A DNA stretch of 64,000 nt. It comes from Alitta virens. Its lineage: Eukaryota; Annelida; Polychaeta; Phyllodocida; Nereididae. This document shows, in pieces, positions 33,801 to 43,504 of this stretch. How positions within the stretch are numbered: position 1 is the first letter of the stretch; each line of letters opens with the position of its first letter. Made by a program: the position numbers and the translations under genes. The stretch lies in the NCBI GenBank assembly GCA_932294295.1, contig OW028584.1:29993231-30057230 (forward strand), in the 5' to 3' direction. Below the pieces are notes generated by a model. The model worked only from the letters and a program-made list of their open reading frames with translations. It did no database searches and had not been told where the DNA came from.

Positions 33801-36233
33801 TATACAAGAGTGTAATGGCATTAACTCTGGGAATTTAGTTGAGGCCATATTTTCTACATGGGATTCAAGGAGTATCACTTTAAAACCAATCAGGTTGTTT
33901 ACATCCTTTAAACTTGATGGCAACAAATTCCATAAGATAGCACCAACATAACCAAAAGACCTCTTAGCAAACTGACTAGATACATGTGGCAAATATACAT
34001 TCATTGGGTGGCTTCTGGTATTGATACCATTGACATCACAGTTCATTACAATATTGTCAACTGGTGGTGGGTGGGTGGATTAGGGCTTTACATCCTGTAT
34101 TTCTGCACCTGCTGGGCTAATTAGGACAGGCAGAGACCATGGCAATGAGATGAAGGATGAAACAGCCATCCAACTTAGGCTCGACCGGGAATCGAACCCG
34201 GGACCCAGCGGTTGGAAGCCCAGAGCGCTACCTCTGAGCTAGGCCCCTGCCCTTGTTTGCTTTAAGGAAATATTATGTAGGGAATTCACCATGCTGTTAA
34301 GGGTGGTATCAACCATGGCATTGCTGTGTCGTCTGGTATTTTCTTAATAATCAAAATCTTTAGTGAGTCAAAAAAACTACACCAACTATAAACAATATCA
34401 GTACCAATAAAGTTTTTTTTTTTTTTTTTTTACATACCACATCAGTTTTGTCAAAGTTTATTGAATAACAATCCCTACAGTTAGTTTAATTAAAAACGGC
34501 CTGTCAAATTCAACCTAGACAAAGCTAGACAACTTCTGCTATACAATACTACCTGCCCATAAACGGAACTGTCTGGCTATAGCAGGCTACTCAAACCATT
34601 TGGTGCATATATATAAGTTGAGAGTTACGCATATTTGTAATTTCTTGTTGAAAATATGCATGTCTTTTGTACATATTTATTTATGAAATATTGGATAAAT
34701 TCCTTACATTTACCAAGGTTTAATTTTTTAGTAGTGTGGGTGTAAGCCGACTATAAGCTAGGAGTAGACAGAAGCAACTGGCTTTAGCCAGTTATAGTTA
34801 CAGTGAGGAATAGGTTCACTACAGCTGTCTAAAGTCAACCATATTTTATGAAACTAACTGTAGGTCCGAAGCTATGAACATCTTGTCCTTTTGCTTAGTT
34901 GTAATTTGTGGCACATGCTTCAGGTAAAATCCTTGCAATCTAGCTGTGGCCTGTGAGGGTGGTGGTGGATGGAATAATGCTTTACGTCCAGTATTTCTGC
35001 ACCTGATGGGTAAATTAGGGCAGGCAGGGACCATACAACTTAGGCTCGACCGGGAATTAAACCCAGAACCCAGTGGTTGGAAGCCCAGCTCGCTACATCT
35101 AAGCTAGGCCTCCACCCCTGTGGCCTGTGGGGGGCTGTTGCTTTATTAATTTTCAAACTTTAGCCCCCCCCCCTCTTGATTAATTCAACCTGCGGAACAA
35201 ATTACTGATGGATTTATACACCTATTTTAATTCGGAGAGTGATTTGCACAGAAATCAATTATTCAATATAGTCTTCTACGTTTTGGTGGGATATTATTTA
35301 ATTTTGGATAGACCCCAGCCTAGAATATTCCAAAATGAAGAGAACTACTTTAAAACGATTTAATGTAATTGTATGACAAGTGGGCAAGACATTGGAATAA
35401 CTGTTTAAGTCCCTGGTTAAATTCCAAACCTGGGCACTCTTCGGAAACTATATTGTATTTCAAACTTGCCAATTTTTCATGTTTTAAAGGATGGCAAATT
35501 ATCCAACCCATTGTTATATGATATTGTTTCCAAGCCACATAAACTATTTTAAATATTTGTTTATCCTCCAGTTGGCTTAATGCACTAATATACCAGATCA
35601 ATTAAACTATTTTAGTCAAATGCAGTTGAAATATTTTTGCTATGAAGTTTTAGTTAACCTAGTGCATTTTACTTTGTCATTTTATTAATGTATTAATGTT
35701 TTTATTGTTGATTGTCGCTCAATAGCTCTATGTTACTGTTTTTATAACTGCGATTTGAAATACAATTTTATCTTATCGTACCTATGTTATCAGAGAGATT
35801 AATATCAAAAATTTATTAAAAAATTCTGAAGGGCTTTTCTGAATTTTCTATTTATTTATTTTATGTTTGTGGAAATTAAGGTCATGTAACATTTGTTTCA
35901 ATCTTCTAGGTCCCTTCAGAAGCAGCAGGCTCATACCTAGCACTGCAATTCATGGATGAACCCCCTTTGAAAGTTGTTATGAAACTGAAGAATGCACCAT
36001 CCTGTGAAGCCTCCAACCTGTTCGTTTTTGACAGTTCCTTAAGAGAATGTTCCATCAAAAGCAGTGTTATAGAAAATGGCATGCCAGTCTGTGTGTACAG
36101 TTGTGTCGAAACCTGTTCATCAGTGGTGATAATTGGATTTCAAAAGGCCAGATTTGGTCCCCAGTCCTGGTCAATCTGTGAAATGGCTGAAGAAAGGAAC
36201 AAAATTCGGAGAGTGATAGATTTTCGACACTAA
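24813..36233 (+). CDS. Secreted protein with FAMeT-like domain and Cys-rich C-terminal domain, four exons
   Basis: Exons at 24813-24870, 25649-26113, 33059-33177 and 35910-36233 join in phase with GT-AG borders to give 966 nt (321 aa). Exon 1 encodes a signal peptide (MSCQFLGLVLALLPAFAQS). Exon 2 encodes a domain resembling the farnesoic acid O-methyltransferase/Methyltransf_FA family: FFFKVKGSPTAYIGLS, YEVTIGGG, a conserved W near TFWLSW, and a terminal DHISWIF. In invertebrates this module is common in secreted and cell-surface proteins and need not be an enzyme. Exons 3-4 encode a second extracellular domain with paired cysteines, like the galactose-binding-like modules of invertebrate secreted proteins; that assignment is tentative. 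The stop is at 36231-36233 and AATAAA at 36493. Recognition or binding outside the cell is inferred, not shown. Confidence 0.8.
25649..26113 (+). CDS. Exon 2: FAMeT-like domain
   Basis: The acceptor TTTCCTTGCAG precedes 25649 and the donor G/GTAAGT follows 26113. The exon is 465 nt, phase 1 at both ends, so it is a symmetric module that can be shuffled. It encodes about 155 residues covering one complete Methyltransf_FA-type domain. Confidence 0.85.
26450..26730 (+). repeat. Interspersed repeat shared with 39030-39290
   Basis: Blocks such as TGCACACTAAAT, GATACATTGA, AACACAATGGAAATG, GACATCATCACC and TTTTTGATGGCATGAAAAA recur in the same order near 39050-39275. It lies in intron 2 of the secreted-protein gene. 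It is an unclassified dispersed repeat. Confidence 0.6.
27340..28020. repeat. Cluster of CTAATTCCAGC motifs
   Basis: CCTAATTCCAGCC, AATTCAAGCC, CTAATTCCAGCC, AAATTCCAGCC and AATCCAGCC occur here. The inverse GCTGGAATTA occurs at about 28005-28016 and again three times at 30835-30890. Such subterminal motif clusters are typical of decayed DNA transposons. The Tc1 copy at 28949-30601 would then be nested inside. Confidence 0.4.
27474..27661 (-). mobile_element. SINE family A, full-length, with 14-bp TSD
   Basis: TTTCTTGGTCATTG flanks the copy at 27460-27473 and 27662-27675. The head carries a well-preserved B-box complement (GGAATCGAACC) and the tail is GGGTGATTAGGGC. It lies in intron 2 of the secreted-protein gene. 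Confidence 0.9.
28231..28290 (-). mobile_element. 60-bp LINE/SINE-B tail insertion with TSD
   Basis: Only the last 60 bp of the shared LINE/SINE-B tail, with its (GT)n end, is present. The 15-bp duplication TTTGTCTCGCTAATG at 28216-28230 and 28291-28305 flanks it. It is an extreme 5' truncation of a reverse-transcribed copy. Confidence 0.85.
28949..30601 (-). mobile_element. Tc1-type DNA transposon, full length, 1.65 kb
   Basis: The terminal inverted repeats begin CAGTATACTGCATAAGTGAG, match over about 28 bp, and continue imperfectly for roughly 100 bp. TA flanks both ends (28947-28948 and 30602-30603). It sits in intron 2 of the secreted-protein gene and encodes a disabled transposase on the minus strand. 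Confidence 0.95.
29190..30212 (-). pseudogene. Tc1 transposase, broken
   Basis: The start is ATG 30212, with an N-terminal helix-turn-helix region (QLRKRIVTLHKKGHSYQKI). The frame then breaks at a stop near 30060. The catalytic part follows: the first Asp in KVLWSD, immediately followed by a stop at about 29742, then the second Asp in FQQDNDPKHT and the final Glu in SPDLNPIEHLW, as in DD34E Tc1 enzymes. All catalytic residues are still readable. Few lesions separate it from an intact family member, so its inactivation is fairly recent. Confidence 0.9.
31115..31312 (+). repeat. SINE family C copy with ATCT tail
   Basis: The copy includes the middle region GATGAGACGTAAATTGG, which is also seen in the copy at 58479-58722. 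It then runs through TATGCTGAGGCAAGTA to a (ATCT)n tail. The tRNA-like head is missing. It is in intron 2 of the secreted-protein gene. Confidence 0.7.
32626..32850 (-). mobile_element. LINE 3' fragment
   Basis: GTTTAACGCCTCATCAGCACC at the left is the common LINE/SINE-B tail. The following sequence (AAACTTGGTTC, TAATATAGATTG, GGAAGGATATGA-like, TAACATTCTAATA) parallels the LINE copy at 39.8-40.0 kb. It is a 5'-truncated, decayed LINE in intron 2. Confidence 0.6.
33059..33177 (+). CDS. Exon 3: start of the C-terminal domain
   Basis: The acceptor AAATTGCAG and donor GAG/GTAATT bound 119 nt. The exon continues the frame with TTAPVACDSQTKFRWYTT and two N-glycosylation-like sites (NVT, NDT). It ends in phase 0. 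It was accepted because only this splice keeps the frame open into exon 4. Confidence 0.7.
33196..34046 (-). mobile_element. CR1-like LINE 3' fragment, split by a MITE
   Basis: The minus-strand frame from 34046 carries the end of a reverse-transcriptase ORF (NTRSHPMNVYLP, then FGYVGAILWNLLPSSLK). A 478-bp MITE interrupts it at 33402-33879. The frame resumes on the left with about ten more residues and a stop. The (ATTT)n-like tail near 33196 is its 3' end. It lies in intron 3 of the secreted-protein gene. Confidence 0.7.
33402..33879. mobile_element. 478-bp MITE with TTAA target duplication
   Basis: The terminal inverted repeats AGTGATACTCCTTGAATC are perfect over 18 bp. TTAA flanks both ends (33398-33401 and 33880-33883). 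Removing it restores the reading frame of the LINE it sits in, which confirms the boundaries. TTAA targeting suggests mobilisation by a piggyBac-type transposase. No ORF is inside. Confidence 0.85.
34062..34252 (-). mobile_element. SINE family A copy
   Basis: This is a complete family A copy in minus orientation with (GGTG)n-like tail and intact head, including GGAATCGAACC and CCTCTGAGCTAGGCCC. No clear target duplication was found. Confidence 0.85.
34956..35117 (-). mobile_element. SINE family A copy with internal deletion
   Basis: The duplication CTGTGGCCTGTG at 34944-34955 and 35118-35129 defines the ends. About 35 bp of the body between GGGACCAT and ACAACTTAGG is missing and the head is mutated. 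It is an older copy in intron 3. Confidence 0.85.
35910..36233 (+). CDS. Exon 4: Cys-rich C-terminal domain and stop
   Basis: The acceptor TTTCAATCTTCTAG precedes GTCCCTTCAG. The exon encodes 107 residues and the TAA stop. Cysteine spacing (PSCEAS, RECSI, PVCVYSCVETCSS, SICEM) suggests two or three disulphides, as expected for a secreted protein. The first ATG in the exon is internal, not a start. Confidence 0.8.
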   Translation, partial: VPSEAAGSYLALQFMDEPPLKVVMKLKNAPSCEASNLFVFDSSLRECSIKSSVIENGMPVCVYSCVETCSSVVIIGFQKARFGPQSWSICEMAEERNKIRRVIDFRH

Positions 36234-36492
36234 TCCACAAATAATGAAGACGAAAGTATGACATGTCGCAAGCGTAACATTTGTGCAGAATGTCATTTGG
36301 ACAGCGCATACTGAATTAAATTATCAAACCTATAGTAAAAATTGATTGTCAGACTCCCGTTATGACTGATACAGCATTATAACTTGTCCTTGTTCCTACA
36401 AATGACAATTATAACATTATAATTGCATCTGAAGTCCATAATTCAAAATCAATTTTCAAAATAGTTGACATTAAAAAGATATCCTGTTAGTC

Positions 36493-36498
36493 AATAAA
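36493..36498 (+). terminator. Polyadenylation signal AATAAA of the secreted-protein gene
   Basis: AATAAA lies 260 bp after the stop codon in AT-rich 3' flank and is followed by T-rich sequence. It is the first canonical signal found downstream of the stop. Confidence 0.55.
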
Positions 36499-37024
36499 TG
36501 CATTTTTTTAGTTTAGTAACATTTGATGGTACAACTCGCTAACATCAGCAAAAATTTAATAATTTGGCGCATATTATCCTTAATGATTGACAGCTTATAA
36601 ATATATAATATTCGGGTCGATTCTGTCCAGATCAAACGTAGCAGATCAAATTTTGTACTCAATACTTCTTTATGGCTTGCTCATTAGCCTGGACATATAC
36701 TTTTGATATAGATTAATTTGGTCAATATGGCAATTACTGCCAACATAGCTGAGTCAACAAAGTATGCGGTTATCCATGCAATAAATTCATTGACTTGAAT
36801 AACAAGGAATTAATAAATCAATAAGTACAACAATAATTGCTTAACCAGGAGTCACAATAAGTACAACAAGAATTGCTCAATAAGCTTAACCAGGAGTCAA
36901 TTGATAAGCAAGCCTTAAAGTTCTGTATTATCTTACCAAATTGTGAAACTGTGTTTTTGCGCACAATTCAGCAAACAATTGTATCCGCTACTCATTTTCT
37001 GACATTTCAATTTCTATGTAGATA

Positions 37025-38039
37025 CAGTGCCCAAAATATGATGGGACAGTCCAAGATTTTCTCTAATATCACTTGCCACATTTCATAGAATGACGATTAG
37101 AACACTAATACTCATAAGATAACTTTATTAAACATAGTAGACAACAGTTTTAAAGCAACTATGACTATCATGTAATCAATAGATCTGCAACAGTGTGACA
37201 AACAGTCGACAGATAATGATTTATCACTTCAAAAAAGTGTCTGGATAACCATGATTATTATATGCAAAATCACGATCTTCTGGAAAATGCATTGTTTAAT
37301 TTCTTTCCAAGCCTTCAAAACTAGTTTTTTTGGTTCAGCCTTATTTTTGTTGATTTTCTGAATGCATTTGCCTCTTCAGGAGATAGAATATGTACTTAAT
37401 TGGGTTCAGGTGCTGCCATCCATTATGCGGGATCCATCTTCGGCTATGTCATCAATGAACACCAGGTCACCAGGTCCTTTGGCAGTAGTAATACATGCCC
37501 AGGCCATCACACTACCTCCTCCTTGCTTCACAGATGCAAAGGTATACCTTGGATCATCAGCTTTGTTCTTTGTTCTCTACATTGTGCACTTGCCATCAGA
37601 CTGAAACATGTTTATTTTAGTGTCATCTGTCCACAGGACCTTTTCCCAGTAAGTCGTGGGTTTATCAACATGTGCTCTGGCGAATTCCAGCCTTGCTCTT
37701 CTGTTCTTGGTTTGCAGTGGGCCCAAGGTCCCATGAACCCTGCAGCATGTAACCTATTCATATGGTTTCAACAATTTAGAGATGTTGCAAATGCTGAGGC
37801 CATCATTTTCCAGACTTATAATTGTTTTTAATTTTTGAACACAATTTTTTTCTTGGCCTCCTTTTAGAAATTACTTCGACCTAATAATTCGATTATATTG
37901 AAACTAAACTGCCAAAAACAGACAGCATTCAACAGAACACCATGAAACAGTAAATCTTAATTTTTGAACGTCCATTTCTACAGTGAAAGTAAAAAAAAAA
38001 CCCATGCCGGTCTGTCCCATCCATTTTTTGAGGCACCGT
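37025..38039 (-). mobile_element. Degenerate Tc1-like transposon, about 1 kb
   Basis: The ends CAGTGCCCAAAATATGATGG and, inverted, CGGTGCCTCAAAAAATGGAT with GGGACAG are terminal repeats with mismatches. The minus strand shows broken transposase pieces around 37380-37720, such as VKQGGGSVMAWACI, and a region matching the first catalytic Asp motif. Multiple stops and deletions make it an old copy of a Tc1 subfamily different from that at 28949. Confidence 0.8.
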
Positions 38040-39600
38040 TGATTGATATTTATTCAGAGAGAGGTCAATTCTGGCCCACTTGTCATTCTTAGAGAGTAAA
38101 AGTCTCTTCTACATAAAATTATTTGCCAGATGTTTATTTTCTGAAAAAGGTATATTGATAATTAATGCAAATGGAATTGATAATATCACAATTGATAACC
38201 AAAATGACAGCAACATCAACTGATAATAATATGTACACACAAAATATGCACTTTATTATAGGGCACCATAGGGTAAAAGCACAAATGATAAATAAGCACA
38301 TGTATGATAAATATCTAACTTAATTTCTGCAAATATATAATGTACAGATATATACGCTTGGTTTCATCCATACGTGAGTTTATTACAATGGTAGGCAGAT
38401 GATAAGTGAGAGATATTTTACATATTAAAAAATCTAGAATATGATGAGAAAACAAAATGAACATAATTCAAATTTACCTAATATAATACACATAAATATG
38501 TATAAAGAGAATAAAAAAAAAAAATATATATATATATATATATATGCACATAGAGATGACAAAGCATATGAAAGATGATATAGAATATGAAATTAAAGAG
38601 AAACAGTTTACATTGTATATAATATTACATGACCACACACAATTGTAATAATCATCAAAATAAGTAAATGGACAAAACCTAGTTAATGGCTTGAACTGCT
38701 TTTTACAATAAAATTAGAAATAAAACTACCCAATTGACAATATATATTGTACATATTTAATATATTGCTGCCATCAGATAGAGAGTGGTTTAGTACAAAC
38801 ACACATTCATTCACAGCTTCAATTATATTATGGCACTACTAATGTTGAACTGATATGTGATTTTTTCACCCATTTTCAACCATTTACTTATTGACAATAC
38901 ATCTTTATCAAAACATTCCGGTGTTTGTTATTATTTGAATTGTCAGTTATAAGATTAGCTCTTTGGGCTGAAGTTTTCTGACATAAAATACAAATTACTA
39001 TTTTTTAAAACTTCATCGAATGATAAAAAATTACCTTATTTTTTCAATGCACACTAAATATGTGTAAATGAATTGATTGCAGCCGATTTTGGCCGCTGTC
39101 ACAAATCTGCTGCATTTCATACTTACACATATAATGAATATGTCAGGCAGTAATTACAAAAAGTAAATGATACATTGAAAGAAATCAAGAACAAAACATT
39201 GGAAATACAATGGAAATGGCATCATCACCCATTGTTGAGTATATTGGATTTTTGATGGCATGAAAAATTATTATGTGCTGGGGAAGTTTATTAATTTTAT
39301 AGTGATAGTGAACCTAGCAAGGCCCTGGTGGGATTCAAGCTGTTTTTAGGAGAATATGAATTGAGTGCAACCGATTTTGTTCGCTGTCATATTCAGTGAC
39401 AATCCAGCTTTGCTCCCAAATCTGCTGCCATACTTTCACATATTTGTTGCCCCCAACAATAACAAAAACAGACGAATATGTCATTACCATAACATGTCAT
39501 TACCATAACATTTTCTTACTTATATTTTGTAATGACCTGCTGTGATTTTCTTTAAAATGACTGAATAATATATATTATGTATTATCATTAATACGCAGTG
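38040..39600. other. AT-rich DNA with one interspersed repeat
   Basis: About 39030-39290 is the second copy of the repeat seen at 26450-26730. A further near-repeat of GATTTTGTTCGCTGTCA/GATTTTGGCCGCTGTCA occurs at about 39085 and 39373. No gene is recognised. Confidence 0.4.
38516..38545. repeat. Poly-A followed by (AT)n microsatellite
   Basis: An A run passes into (TA)n. It is a simple sequence of no further meaning, possibly an old retroposon tail. Confidence 0.9.
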
Positions 39601-39634
39601 TGTGCCTCATCAGCACCTATTGGGCTATGTAGAG

Positions 39635-39823
39635 TGTGTGTGTGTGTGTGATTAGGGCTTTACATCCTGTATTTCTGCACCAGTTGGGCTAATTAGGACA
39701 GGCAGAGACCATGGCAATGAGACGAAGAATGAAACAGCCATCCAACTTAGGCTCGACTGGGAATCGAACCCGGGACCCAGCCGTTGGAAGCCCAGAGCGC
39801 TACCATTGAGCTAGGCCCCGCCC
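39635..39823 (-). mobile_element. SINE family A inserted in LINE tail, 15-bp TSD
   Basis: TTGGGCTATGTAGAG, part of the LINE tail, is duplicated at 39620-39634 and 39824-39838. The copy is full length with a (GT)n tail. Confidence 0.9.
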
Positions 39824-40248
39824 TTGGGCTATGTAGAGGCTGGAATAGGTTAAGGATATTCAAACTTGGTCCGTAATATAGATTGCTTTCATGTACAAAT
39901 TGTAAGATACCATTGGAAGGATATGATACATATAACGGCCTTCGTCTTTGCTGTAATTGTTACATTTTAATAAAATATGTTTTTCTGTAAGGGGGTGCTG
40001 ACATCTTCCACAAACTGGGGCTGGTTTGCTCAAAAGAAGATGTGAATAAATTAGTCTAGTATGTCCAATAAGACCTCTATGAATTAAAACCTCATCTCTT
40101 CGAGTTTTCATGTTAATTGACAAGTTATCCTTTACTCTAGGTAAAATGGAACATAGTTAATAGTTTTCACATTTATTTCATTGTGTTTGCCAGCAAGACA
40201 TGATCAAATCATTTGTGATTGATTTCAAATATGTGTATGGTACATTGT

Positions 40249-40445
40249 GGGTGGTGAGTGGGTGGATTAGGGCTTTATGTCCTGTATTTCTGCACCTGAT
40301 GGGCTAATTAGGACAGGCAGGGACCATGGCAATGAGATGAAGGATGAAACAGCCATCCAACTTAGGCTCGACCAGGAATTGAACCCGGGACCCAGTGGTT
40401 GGAAGCCCAGCGTACTACCACTGAGCTAATCCCCCCACCACTGTG
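40249..40445 (-). mobile_element. SINE family A inserted in LINE ORF
   Basis: TGGTACATTGT is duplicated at 40238-40248 and 40446-40456. The head has several substitutions (GAACCCGGGACCCAGTGG, CACTGAGCTAATCCCCC). The LINE frame is separated into the two parts described above. Confidence 0.85.
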
Positions 40446-40712
40446 TGGTACATTGTAATCAGTGTTTTATTTTTTGGCAAAATAGTCTGCTTTTTCATTC
40501 CCTGTAATACCTACATGACCTGGCATCCAACAGAATATAATTTCTTTGTTTTCTTTCAACATTGTGTATGTCATCAGAATATCTATTATAGTAGCATTAG
40601 TTTGATCTAACATGAGAGACTGCATAAGAGGTGTGATTATCATCTTAAGAACCGTCAATATTTAGAAATTTGAGTGATTCATAGTGGCATTTGATGATGT
40701 TAAATCTTCTTT

Positions 40713-40797
40713 GGTGTGTGTGTGTGTGATTAGGGCTTTACGTCCTGTATTTCTGCACCAGTTGGGCTAATTAGGACAGGCAGAGACCATGGCAATG
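40713..40797 (-). mobile_element. SINE family A, 3' half only
   Basis: A (GT)n tail followed by GATTAGGGCTTTACGTCC through CCATGGCAATG; the tRNA-like head is absent. It is a 5'-truncated insertion with no obvious duplication. Confidence 0.8.
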
Positions 40798-40834
40798 TGC
40801 AATGTGTTCATATCTCCTTAAGACACCTACTAGC

Positions 40835-41098
40835 TAGTTAGTTAGTTAGTTAGTTAGTGTTATTGTTTAACGCCTCATCAGCACCTGAGTGGGCTATGTA
40901 GAGGCTCTCTAGGGTAAGATTGATTATCTATAGTTGGTAGTAGAAACCAGAAGCATGTAAAAAATCAATAATTGTCTGCGTTGGATAGCTGGAGCAGCTT
41001 GTGCAAGGCGCACTGTCCTGTTTTAGCCACTGGGGATAGAGGACTTCACCCCAAGTGTTTCCACCCTCACCGCGTGGAGGCCCAGGACCTTCGAGGGC
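40835..41098 (-). mobile_element. SINE family B, full-length, with 14-bp TSD
   Basis: AGACACCTACTAGC is present exactly at 40821-40834 and 41099-41112. A (TTAG)n tail lies at the left and the head end CCTTCGAGGGC at the right. It is nearly identical to the copies at 22907, 42678 and 50086. Confidence 0.95.
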
Positions 41099-41224
41099 AG
41101 ACACCTACTAGCATAATCATGATATCATGTCAAAAAAGAAATCAATGTTGTGAATAGGTACTTCATGACTGTGTTATGTAATAATAATAATGCTAAACAA
41201 GTAATTTTTTTTATATTTCATTAG

Positions 41225-41512
41225 ATCACCGCGAGCTTGACAGTTTTCAGACCCCAAAAAACCTTAAACTGAAAATTGCCGCTCCGGTGATGCTGGTCCA
41301 AAACATGATGACCCACTCCCGTCATCTTGTAAATGGAACCATGGGGTGGGTGGGTGATTAGGGCTTTACGTCCTGTATTTCTGCACCAGTTGAGCTAATT
41401 AGGACAGGCAGAGACGGAACCATCGGGGTAGTCATGGAATTAAAAGAAAACTACGTTTTAGTAGATTTTGAAAATGTTGGGCCGACCAAAATTGAACGCT
41501 CCAATTTTACAG
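41225..41512 (+). pseudogene. PIF1-like helicase exon, split by a SINE
   Basis: After an acceptor (ATTTCATTAG) the frame reads LKLKIAAPVMLVQNM and LVNGT. A 74-bp SINE-A fragment (41342-41415) intervenes, then GVVMELKENYVLVDF and NFT follow, and the exon ends at ACAG/GTATGT. This is the conserved segment before the last helicase motif in PIF1/Helitron helicases (K-l-G-a-x-V-M-l-x-N, l-v-N-G-t-x-G-x-v). The next exon is 45270-45363. Upstream motifs (Walker A, DExx) are not in the window. Confidence 0.75.
41342..41415 (-). mobile_element. Truncated SINE family A inside PIF1-like exon
   Basis: An 8-bp duplication GGAACCAT lies at 41334-41341 and 41416-41423. The insert holds the SINE 3' half only. 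Removing the insert and one TSD copy restores the PIF1 reading frame. Confidence 0.85.
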
Positions 41513-42222
41513 GTATGTCTTCCAAATTGTGGAGTGTAACATTGATATACATATATCTTACTGCAACAGTATAACAGTATTTTTCATAACATGTAATGTA
41601 ATGACTTTGATTGAATGGCTTAAACCAATTCTTTCTTTTCTGTCTTTATTATTTTGAGAAAATAAACAAATTTAAAATAATTAAATCTGCTAAGGGGTTC
41701 TTCAATATATTAAAATGGTAGACAACTAAAAGGCGGAGGTCAGCCCCCAGAGGGAATACATAAACGTGAGACTTGGTATATGTTCATGGTCATTTTGTGT
41801 GGGCATGCTGGGCATGTATCCAGGAGGTCACTGTTAAGATTTTGGGTTCCCTGCTTGTCAATTAGATATTATAACTGATCAAGTGGATACCTTACGGTGA
41901 CAACGAAACTTGCTCATGTAGTATCATGAACCCAGAATTTTCGTAGTATCTGAACCTGTGCACCCTGGACGTAATTTGGCTATGATATTGTACAATTATT
42001 GTAAACCTAGTCTCACCTAATGCATTCCGACTATCAGATAATGATAAAAAACAAAAAAAAACAATAATTTTGAGCCGACACTCTCAATTCACCCTTCTTT
42101 TGTGACCTCCATTACCCTAACAGTTACATCCCATTGTTCAGTCGGTTCATTAGTCTGACGGTTTGCTAGTCCGGTGGTTTGTTGGTCTGATGGTTAGTTA
42201 GTCTGACCAAAAATAGGACTTG

Positions 42223-42596
42223 AAAACATTTGGATGTATTTCTTTAAGGCTTCTGCAAATATCTTTGCCAAAAAATTAATAAAAATGAATGAATATTACA
42301 AAATACACACCAGAATAATAGAAAAGCAGAATATTGAAGCAGCAATGCATTAAACTCTGAGTTTTGTAACATAATGTTCTCATAGGATGTTATAATCAAA
42401 GTATTTAATTTTATTTGTAAAAAATCTATCAAATTTGCATGGTTGGCCAGTTCTGACTCATTACTAAAACCTGCATAATAATTATGCACACCTAAATTTT
42501 ACCAAATCACTAGTTTAAAATTAATGCTTTGTCATATAGCAATGATATTCACACAATATGTTTATACACCTTTCAAGAAATACATCCAAATGTTTT
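42223..42596. mobile_element. Candidate 374-bp MITE
   Basis: AAAACATTTGGATGTATTTC at the left is the inverse complement of GAAATACATCCAAATGTTTT at the right. The interior is AT-rich without a meaningful ORF. The target duplication is unclear. It lies in the intron between the two PIF1-like exons. Confidence 0.6.
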
Positions 42597-42677
42597 AAAG
42601 TCACAATGACACTTCATTGCTAAAATATCTTCAAAATAGTGACTTGCGTAATAATTATGCACGCCGTGTATACCATA

Positions 42678-42933
42678 GTGAGTTAGTTAGTGTTAAACGC
42701 CTCATCAGCACCTGAGTGGGCTATGTAGAGGCTCTCTAGGGTAAGATTGATTATCCATAGTTGGTAGTAGAAACCAGAAGCATTTTTATATAAAAAATCA
42801 ATAATTGTCTGCGTTGGATAGCTGGAGCAGCTTGTGCAATGCGCACTGTCCTGTTTTAGCCACTGGGGATAGAGGACTTTACCCCAAGTGTTTCCACCCT
42901 CGCCGCGTGGAGGCCCAGGACCTTCGAGGGCCA
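42678..42933 (-). mobile_element. SINE family B, full-length, with 12-bp TSD
   Basis: GTGTATACCATA flanks the copy at 42666-42677 and 42934-42945. The tail carries GAGTTAGTTAG and the head end CCTTCGAGGGC. It is in the PIF1-like intron. Confidence 0.9.
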
Positions 42934-43504
42934 GTGTATACCATAATCTTATGTATATTCGGAAAAAGTACAGTATAGCGGACCCAAATTTATGATCTTA
43001 TTTAGCATTCTTATGACGTCATATCCCTAAATTCAATGAATGACGTCACAAAAAGGCGACCGCTCTTTTCATTTTCACAATGCCGCCCCCAAACCCCTGC
43101 TGTGCTACGCAACTATTATTTCTCTTCTGTGATAAAAGAAAATTTGAAAAAAAAGGTGAAATTTTTTAATATTTCATTGACGCCAAATATGGGCATAAAT
43201 TTGGGTCCGCTATACTGCACTATACCCGTATATTTTTATCCAGATCACCTCCAAAAAATTTTCTATCCATACTTCTTGAGATATCCTGCTAAAAACAAAT
43301 AAATAAATACGTGACCAAAAAAATTCCTTTTTTGGCATAGCATACATATCAATTAATTCTCTTTAGACAAGAATATAACCAATTTAGTTGCAGTTTAGGG
43401 CTGTTACTACTCCAAAACTGTCAGTTTTAACCCATTCAATATATAGCTAGTTAGCTAGATAGCTAGCTAGATAGATAGGTAGATAGATAGATAGAATCAG
43501 ACCA

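Larger units (their letters stand above)
39602..40660 (-). mobile_element. 5'-truncated LINE with RNase H, interrupted by two SINEs
   Basis: On the minus strand, 40658-40467 encodes the end of an RNase H domain (IFCWMPGHVGITGNEKADYF). 40123-39860 encodes the downstream zinc-knuckle-like segment (RRDEVLIHRGLIGHTRLI, CGRCQHPLTEKHILLKC). The 3' UTR ends in the common CATCAGCACCTATTGGGC tail. SINE-A copies sit inside at 39635-39823 and 40249-40445. It is decayed relative to the copies at 45-47 kb. Confidence 0.8.
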
